From a virus, in the IMG/VR virus record IMGVR_UViG_3300025151_000280, positions 1-25,129 of that record: DNA of 25,129 nucleotides. The stretch is one strand, 5' to 3'. The position numbers and the translations under genes are program-made. Shown here piece after piece: positions 20,874-25,129 of this stretch. Under the pieces are notes generated by a model. That model made no database searches. It was not told the origin of the DNA and saw only the letters and a list, made by a program, of their open reading frames with translations. How positions within the stretch are numbered: position 1 is the first letter of the stretch; each line of letters starts with the position of its first letter.

Positions 20874-22696
20874 TGCAACTCTATCACGAAATAGCAATAG
20901 GTAGCCCTCGTAACAGAGGGCTACTTATTCCAGAAGAACAAGTTATAGACGTTTTACTTAAAAAAGGTAGAAACGAAGCTGTATACAAAAGTCTATATTT
21001 ATATGACGAAGAAGGCAAAGAGTATCATAAAATTAAAAAGACATTTAAGGACTTTTTAGGCAAAAGATACATAAGAAATGTACTTATAGACATAGATAAA
21101 AGCCAAAATACAGATGATTATACACTTAATAAAACAAAAAGTGTATTGTTTGAATTAGAAGAACTTGGAGTACAGCAACGTTCTTACCAAATCTATTTTA
21201 GCGGAACTGGATATCATATAGAAATAAGTGAAGAAGTATTTAATTATCCTCAAGGGGATAATGACTTACCATTTATTGTAAAAGAAACAATGAATAATTT
21301 ATTCAGTGACATAGATTTAGCTGTATACAATAGAACGTCAATATATAGATGCGAAAATACTCTTAATCAAAAATCAAATCTATATAAAATACCATTAAGC
21401 CATGAGCAATTGCAAATATGCACAGCTCAGGATATAATGAAAAATGCACAAAGTCAATCAAGCATAGCATTAGATCCTATATGGGGAGATGGTGAATTAG
21501 AAGATAAGGTAATACGAGAAATACCGAAAGTAAGAATACTGCAATCAAATGCAGAACCTACCAATATAGTTCCATGTGTTCAAAAGATGTATAAACTTGG
21601 CCCCGAAGAAGGATCAAGAAATAATACTTTGATGCGAATAGCATCCCATTTCTTTAGACATGGAATACCAAGTGAAGCTGCAAAGGCTGCACTACTACAT
21701 TGGAACAACAATCAATTACAAGACAGTGTAATAATTAAAAAAGTAGAAGACACATATAGCGGTGGATATAAATACGGATGTAAAGATGTGTTAATGGAAA
21801 AACATTGTCAACCTAATTGTATTCATTACAAACGTAAAGATTATCTCGTAGATGTTAAGAGTAGTGACGAACTACAAACAGAGCTAGCATCACGGCTAGA
21901 AACAGATTTTTCTGGACGTGTTATAGATTTAGCTAAGTTATTTGGAGTAGAAGATAAAGACGCAACAATATATCCAGGTGAATTAGTAACTATATTTGGC
22001 TCTACAGGTGCTAATAAAACAGCTTTAGCACAAAACATAGTATTAGGGTACAATGCTGAAGACGATGAAATTAAAAGAGAAGCACAAGTACCTACACTAT
22101 TCTTATCATTAGAATTATCTGGATTTGTAATGCACAGACGAAATCTGCAGATAGTATCAGGGACGAGTAAAGATGAAGTTGTTAAAAACTATCAAAAATT
22201 ATATGAATATCACAAAGAAGAACTAAGTCATATAATTATGCAATCGGTAAGCCCTACAATACAACAAATACAAGAAAAGATAAAGCAATTACAGCCTAAA
22301 TGCGTTGTAATAGACTATATAGACCTAGTAGATGTTCCCTACAATAAACGTGGAGAATACGAAAAGCTAAACTATATCAGTCACAGCTTATCTAATATAG
22401 CGGTAAATGATGACATTATTATAATACAGATATCACAAGTATCTAGAGATTATTCTCGTAATCAAATAATGGACTTATATGCTGCTAAAGGTAGTGGTGC
22501 AATAGAAAACGCATCACGAAAGGTTATAGGTATTACTGGTTCATCAGAAACAGCAGATAAAAAGATGAGCATTTACAAAAATAGTGACGGTGATCTATTT
22601 GAAGTTGAACTACAATGGACACCATCATTCCGTTTAAAGAAAAAGCCTACCATGTATAGCCACGCACTTGGCGGTAGGTTTACAATCCAGGAGTAA
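20873..22696 (+). CDS. AEP primase-DnaB-type helicase fusion
   Basis: 607 residues from a GTG overlapping the preceding stop. The N-terminal primase is of the archaeo-eukaryotic type: D73 and D75 (NVLIDIDKSQN), the S110-H115 motif (FSGTGYHIEIS), D148 with R154 (DIDLAVYNRT) and the basic loop SNLYKIPL. A PriCT-like helical unit (SRNNTLMRIASHFFRHGIPS) and a Cys/His cluster (C303, C312, C316, H318; CKDVLMEKHCQPNCIHYK) follow. The C-terminal part (about 345-607) is a DnaB/RecA-type motor, with Walker A GSTGANKT (376-383), Walker B CVVIDYIDLV and the motif IIIIQISQVSRD. Walker A carries Asn where Gly is usual before Lys. The protein would prime and unwind DNA at the phage fork. Confidence 0.86.
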   Translation: MQLYHEIAIGSPRNRGLLIPEEQVIDVLLKKGRNEAVYKSLYLYDEEGKEYHKIKKTFKDFLGKRYIRNVLIDIDKSQNTDDYTLNKTKSVLFELEELGVQQRSYQIYFSGTGYHIEISEEVFNYPQGDNDLPFIVKETMNNLFSDIDLAVYNRTSIYRCENTLNQKSNLYKIPLSHEQLQICTAQDIMKNAQSQSSIALDPIWGDGELEDKVIREIPKVRILQSNAEPTNIVPCVQKMYKLGPEEGSRNNTLMRIASHFFRHGIPSEAAKAALLHWNNNQLQDSVIIKKVEDTYSGGYKYGCKDVLMEKHCQPNCIHYKRKDYLVDVKSSDELQTELASRLETDFSGRVIDLAKLFGVEDKDATIYPGELVTIFGSTGANKTALAQNIVLGYNAEDDEIKREAQVPTLFLSLELSGFVMHRRNLQIVSGTSKDEVVKNYQKLYEYHKEELSHIIMQSVSPTIQQIQEKIKQLQPKCVVIDYIDLVDVPYNKRGEYEKLNYISHSLSNIAVNDDIIIIQISQVSRDYSRNQIMDLYAAKGSGAIENASRKVIGITGSSETADKKMSIYKNSDGDLFEVELQWTPSFRLKKKPTMYSHALGGRFTIQE

Positions 22697-22698
22697 CA

Positions 22699-23247
22699 AT
22701 GGTAGTAAACAGAAGCACAACTGATCTCATTGGTGAGTTAATCGAGGTTGAGCAAGAACTTGCTATAACACAAGATTCAGAACGACACGATGAGTTACAG
22801 GAGCAACAAACAAAACTCCAAACACAAGTTAAGCACAAAATACAAAACATAGATTATTTTATGGTTGAGCTTAACAAAAGAGAGCATTTAGTTGACGCAG
22901 AAATAGAAGCGCTAAAAGACGAAATAGAAAGACTAAAAACAAGAAGGAAAGGACTAGAACGAACACAGACCTTTTTCAATAAACAGCTATTACCTGCCGT
23001 AATAGAAGAAGTTGGAAATGAAGACGGTGTATACGAAACTGCAACATCTAGATACAAACTCTATGAAACGTTTGGCCCAGTTGAAATTGATGCACATACT
23101 ATATCTAACGATTTTAAGAAAGTTGAAATAGTTGAGAAATTAGATAAAGTAAAAGCTCGAAAAGCAGCAATAGATGCATTTAAAGCTGGTCAAGATATGC
23201 CACCAGGCATTGATATTGGTAAAGTTAAGAGAGTAAAGCGTACTTAG
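22699..23247 (+). CDS. Siphovirus Gp157-family protein
   Basis: 182 residues with a ggagt site. Residues about 5-105 form a helical coiled coil (LIGELIEVEQELAITQDSER, then NKREHLVDAEIEALKDEIER). The C-terminal part is the Gp157 core: SRYKLYETFGPVEIDAHTIS, then KKVEIVEKLDKVKARKAAID and PGIDIGKVKRV. Proteins of this family regularly sit next to phage recombinases, SSBs and helicases and are thought to assist them; a defined activity is not established. It is 2 nt after the primase-helicase, ending the compact replication run before an intergenic inverted repeat. Confidence 0.82.
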   Translation: MVVNRSTTDLIGELIEVEQELAITQDSERHDELQEQQTKLQTQVKHKIQNIDYFMVELNKREHLVDAEIEALKDEIERLKTRRKGLERTQTFFNKQLLPAVIEEVGNEDGVYETATSRYKLYETFGPVEIDAHTISNDFKKVEIVEKLDKVKARKAAIDAFKAGQDMPPGIDIGKVKRVKRT

Positions 23248-23282
23248 TAAAACTATTTGTATGTTACAAAATCTTAACAGTA

Positions 23283-23376
23283 AATTATATAGGGCTCAGT
23301 TGTCCTGTGTTGACATCCTTTTGGATAAACATAAGCAGGCAGTGAGTAAAAACACCAACGCTGAGCCCTTATAATT
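23283..23376 (+). repeat. Intergenic inverted-repeat element 6
   Basis: aattata-t-agggctcag (23283-23299) pairs with ctgagccct-tataatt (23361-23376): 16 bp with one bulged T. The 61-base interior can form cctg/cagg (23304-23307/23336-23339) and an atcc-tttt-ggat hairpin (23315-23326). The stem ends at the base before the HNH start codon. The 9-base arms agggctcag/ctgagccct recur at 25095-25126. Confidence 0.68.
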
Positions 23377-23817
23377 ATGAAGTATGATAAAGAAATGTTT
23401 AAAGAGGTGTTAGAGCCTCATCATCGTACTTATTGGAAGATTGCTTACACAAAGCTACAGAGGAAAATGCAAAGCCTCAAATCCTCCCTTAAGAAACGAT
23501 CCGAAGACAATAACGTATTATTTAAAATTGATATGGAAGAACTTCGGAAGATGTTTTATGAATCATACGGTAAAGGTTGTCGTTACTGTGATAAAAAAAT
23601 GACATTACGCAATATGGTATGTGATCATATTATACCTCTTGCTAAGAACGGTGACAGTACAGTAGACAATCTGCAGCTTATATGTAAGAGCTGCAATACT
23701 AGAAAAGGCCCATTAGATGAGAAAGATTTTATCGAACTTATGTTATGGGTAGAAACACTTAAAAATGAAACAAAAGAATATGTGCTAAGAAAATTAGCAA
23801 AAGGAGGACGTTACTAA
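23377..23817 (+). CDS. HNH endonuclease
   Basis: 146 residues with a classic HNH fold: CRYC (C68, C71), then VCDHIIPLAKNGD (D83, H84), VDNLQLIC (N98) and the second knuckle C103-C106-N107 (CKSCNTRKG). Two zinc cysteine pairs bracket the catalytic His, as in many phage and McrA-like HNH nucleases. The N-terminal 65 residues are helical and basic (KLQRKMQSLKSSLKKRS), likely for DNA contact. There is no ribosome site; the start codon abuts the base of element 6, so translation may be weak or regulated by unfolding. It may be a free-standing homing nuclease or may aid replication or packaging. Its stop overlaps the next gene (TAATG). Confidence 0.88.
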   Translation: MKYDKEMFKEVLEPHHRTYWKIAYTKLQRKMQSLKSSLKKRSEDNNVLFKIDMEELRKMFYESYGKGCRYCDKKMTLRNMVCDHIIPLAKNGDSTVDNLQLICKSCNTRKGPLDEKDFIELMLWVETLKNETKEYVLRKLAKGGRY

Positions 23818-24056
23818 TGAAAGTAACTAAAGAACAAGCAAAGATTATATTAACAGCTTTACAAAACCATAGTGCAGAAGCTTATATTAATGGAAACAAC
23901 GATGAAATGTTAGAGTCTCAAGATATAATAAAAACAATAGAAGAAGAAATGAGTGAAGGAGACGACACCCAAGGTGTCGGTGTTGGCTCCGAAACGGGAA
24001 TAGAAAGAGATTATTATAACCAAGGTAAACCTGACTGTGAGGTGTGCGATGATTAA
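23817..24056 (+). CDS. Unknown small acidic protein (79 aa)
   Basis: 79 residues with an aaaggagg site inside the HNH gene. It is helical and acidic (MKVTKEQAKIILTALQNHSA, then DEMLESQDIIKTIEEEMSEG) and ends KPDCEVCDD, a lone CxxC that could bind metal or join a partner. A perfect 7-bp hairpin (cgacacc/ggtgtcg, 23963-23979) is embedded in the coding sequence. No family is recognised. Its end overlaps the next gene by 8 nt. Confidence 0.58.
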   Translation: MKVTKEQAKIILTALQNHSAEAYINGNNDEMLESQDIIKTIEEEMSEGDDTQGVGVGSETGIERDYYNQGKPDCEVCDD

Positions 24057-24477
24057 TAACCATTATTTTATTGACGAAGAAACAGGTGAAGCTGAAAGTT
24101 ATAAAGACTATATAAAAGAACTACAAGGTGAGCATGCAAATTTAGAGTTAAAGAAAAAAAGAGGGTATAGAGAATATTGGGAAGGACAAGTTGATGGAGT
24201 TTGGTTTATATTTACTCCAAGTTTGTTAGGAGAAGTTCATAAAATAGAATATGTAGTTCCAGAAGACCCAACAGTCAAAGAAAAAATAAACAATAAAAAA
24301 TGGGCAAAAGCAGCCTATTGGCGTATTATAAATTCAGTTAAGTATGGTAGAAAATGGGAAAAGCATAGACCAACTTCATTTTTAAATGAAAAAGGTCGTC
24401 ATAAAATAAAATGGGATGATAAAAATCACATTTTAACAATTAAAAATGATTATGGAAAGATAAAAGATGAACAATAA
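24049..24477 (+). CDS. Unknown protein (142 aa)
   Basis: The start at ATG 24049 is preferred to GTG 24037 because a gagg site lies 6 nt ahead of it. It encodes 142 residues, helical then strand-like: MINNHYFIDEETGEAESYKD, YREYWEGQVDGVWFIFTPSL, and a basic, Trp-rich second half (KWAKAAYWRIINSVKYGRKW). There is no known motif or membrane segment. It overlaps both neighbours. The role is unknown; the basic half suggests nucleic-acid contact. Confidence 0.58.
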   Translation: MINNHYFIDEETGEAESYKDYIKELQGEHANLELKKKRGYREYWEGQVDGVWFIFTPSLLGEVHKIEYVVPEDPTVKEKINNKKWAKAAYWRIINSVKYGRKWEKHRPTSFLNEKGRHKIKWDDKNHILTIKNDYGKIKDEQ

Positions 24478-24862
24478 ACAAGTAATGAAAAATAAAATTA
24501 AGCATTTAGAGAATGCATTAATTGAAGCAGACTTTACATTCCAGGCAATGGAATTAAAAATGAGAGAACTGCAAGAAAAAATAAACAAATACAAAATCAC
24601 CGATGATCCAAAACATCTTATCCAGAACAATGACCTTATTATCGAGCTTATCCAAAAGAGATTAGACATTGGTGCACAAAGATACGGTCAAAACGTACCT
24701 ATACTACCAGAAGACGACATCACAAGGGACAATTTTTACGAAGCAGTTGAAGAAGCGCTAGATTTATGCGTATATTTAACTGCTTTTATGTTAAGATTGA
24801 TGAAAGAAAAAGAGAATTTAGAAATTGAAAGAAACAAATCTAAAAAAAATAGCACAAAATGA
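24467..24862 (+). CDS. All-alpha NTP pyrophosphohydrolase-like (MazG-like) protein
   Basis: 131 residues with a ggaaag site. The N-terminal 55 residues are a coiled coil (KIKHLENALIEADFTFQAME). The C-terminal part has RLDIGAQRYGQNVPILPEDD followed by NFYEAVEEALDLCVYLTAFM, matching phage MazG-like proteins where a 'yGq' helix precedes the E-xx-E-xx-D metal motif (EAVEEALD). Such enzymes split (d)NTPs to (d)NMP and pyrophosphate and can adjust nucleotide pools or host alarmones. Only one acidic helix is clear here, so activity is a prediction. Its end overlaps the next gene. Confidence 0.68.
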   Translation: MNNKQVMKNKIKHLENALIEADFTFQAMELKMRELQEKINKYKITDDPKHLIQNNDLIIELIQKRLDIGAQRYGQNVPILPEDDITRDNFYEAVEEALDLCVYLTAFMLRLMKEKENLEIERNKSKKNSTK

Positions 24863-25037
24863 GTGTGCTAATTGGAGTCTTGGTAACTGCATTGGCTGTG
24901 ATGTATATATTGACACAGGATATTTAGAAAGAAACAACTGGACACCAGTATTCTTATCTATAAAATCCAAAAAAGCAGACAAGCCTTGTACAGTTGACAA
25001 GGGTTGCGAGTATTTTAATAACTTCGTTGTCAAATAA
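24825..25037 (+). CDS. Small cysteine-rich protein (70 aa)
   Basis: 70 residues from TTG 24825, which overlaps the preceding gene by 38 nt. Five cysteines are spaced like a small metal site: CANWSLGNCIGC at about 14-25 and PCTVDKGC at about 54-61. The 'NECANW...GnC.g' form is common among small phage and bacterial proteins of unknown function and suggests zinc or Fe-S binding. The start is uncertain: the ribosome site (aagag) is weak and no ATG is available early. Two hairpins follow its stop. Confidence 0.58.
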   Translation: MKETNLKKIAQNECANWSLGNCIGCDVYIDTGYLERNNWTPVFLSIKSKKADKPCTVDKGCEYFNNFVVK

Positions 25038-25085
25038 GCTGCTGTACTAACTCTAGTTTTATTCTTTTTCCTAGAGAGTAGCTTA
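25035..25085 (+). repeat. Inverted-repeat element 7
   Basis: taagct-gt-act-aa-ctctag (25035-25056) pairs with ctagag-agt-agctta (25071-25085): 15 pairs with two 2-nt bulges and a 14-base T-rich loop (ttttattctttttc). The left arm contains the stop codon of the preceding gene. Only 9 nt separate it from the next hairpin. Confidence 0.62.
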
Positions 25086-25094
25086 TGTCTCAAA

Positions 25095-25126
25095 AGGGCT
25101 CAGTTTTATTTATTTTCCTGAGCCCT
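25095..25126 (+). terminator. Inverted-repeat element 8, possible terminator
   Basis: agggctcag (25095-25103) pairs perfectly with ctgagccct (25118-25126) around a 14-base T-rich loop (ttttatttattttc). The arms are identical to those of element 6 and the loop is nearly the same as that of element 7. The window ends three bases later, so a T run cannot be seen; it may terminate, process or stabilise the transcript. Confidence 0.6.
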
Positions 25127-25129
25127 ATC

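Noticed and set aside
24467-24862. A MazZ-type enzyme of 2-aminoadenine (Z) genome synthesis
   Set aside because: Only a general MazG-like metal helix is visible and no PurZ-like gene is present in the window.
13532-25126. A CRISPR array or iteron-type origin formed by the intergenic stems
   Set aside because: The stems differ in sequence and spacing, with no direct repeats of constant length and no spacer pattern.

Overview
The window is part of a tailed dsDNA bacteriophage genome (Caudoviricetes). It is AT-rich and tightly packed, with two divergent gene arms. The small P22-like head module and the absence of a recognisable tape-measure gene hint at a podovirus-like phage, possibly marine, but neither the host nor the genus can be fixed from sequence alone. 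No integrase, repressor, attachment site, tRNA or RNA polymerase was seen, so nothing supports a temperate lifestyle.

Minus-strand arm (1-12604, read right to left). This is the virion and lysis arm: a small unknown leader protein, a holin-like membrane protein, three very small genes (two strongly basic, one a zinc ribbon) around a lytic-transglycosylase-like endolysin, a probable small terminase, large terminase, P22-like portal, scaffold-like protein and major capsid protein. A GC-rich hairpin follows the capsid gene. Then come small basic proteins, neck/head-completion candidates, a peptidoglycan-binding-domain protein and tail-fibre-like proteins; the last gene runs off the left edge. 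Most genes overlap by 1-14 nt or lie within 30 nt of each other.

Divergent control region (12605-13017). About 410 bp, with a very AT-rich left half and an unusually GC-rich right half that folds into mutually exclusive hairpins. It leads into an isolated gene (13018-13398) closed by a strong intrinsic terminator.

Plus-strand arm (13018 to the end). Many small early-type genes, including three short membrane proteins and a winged-helix protein, are separated by long imperfect inverted repeats. Next comes the most notable part, 15814-19356: a compact cassette for a ubiquitin-like modification pathway. It encodes a beta-grasp ubiquitin-like protein, a large protein with an E2-like HPHI...CLG active-site motif, a JAB/JAMM peptidase with a complete HxH-x7-S-xx-D motif, and an E1/ThiF adenylating enzyme. 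The order (Ubl, E2, JAB, E1) recalls the plasmid PRTRC modules, but the proteins differ: the E2 protein is 589 aa and the Ubl ends in G-S-K. The cassette runs without a gap into a recombination/replication module: Sak4-like ATPase, SSB-like protein, AEP primase-DnaB helicase fusion, Gp157-family protein and HNH endonuclease. Small genes follow, including an all-alpha NTP-pyrophosphohydrolase-like protein.

Working model (inference): right-arm products take over the host and replicate the DNA, with the Ubl pathway made alongside the recombination proteins; the left arm then builds and releases virions. Long structured intergenic elements in the right arm probably process or stabilise transcripts, or set the expression of individual genes.
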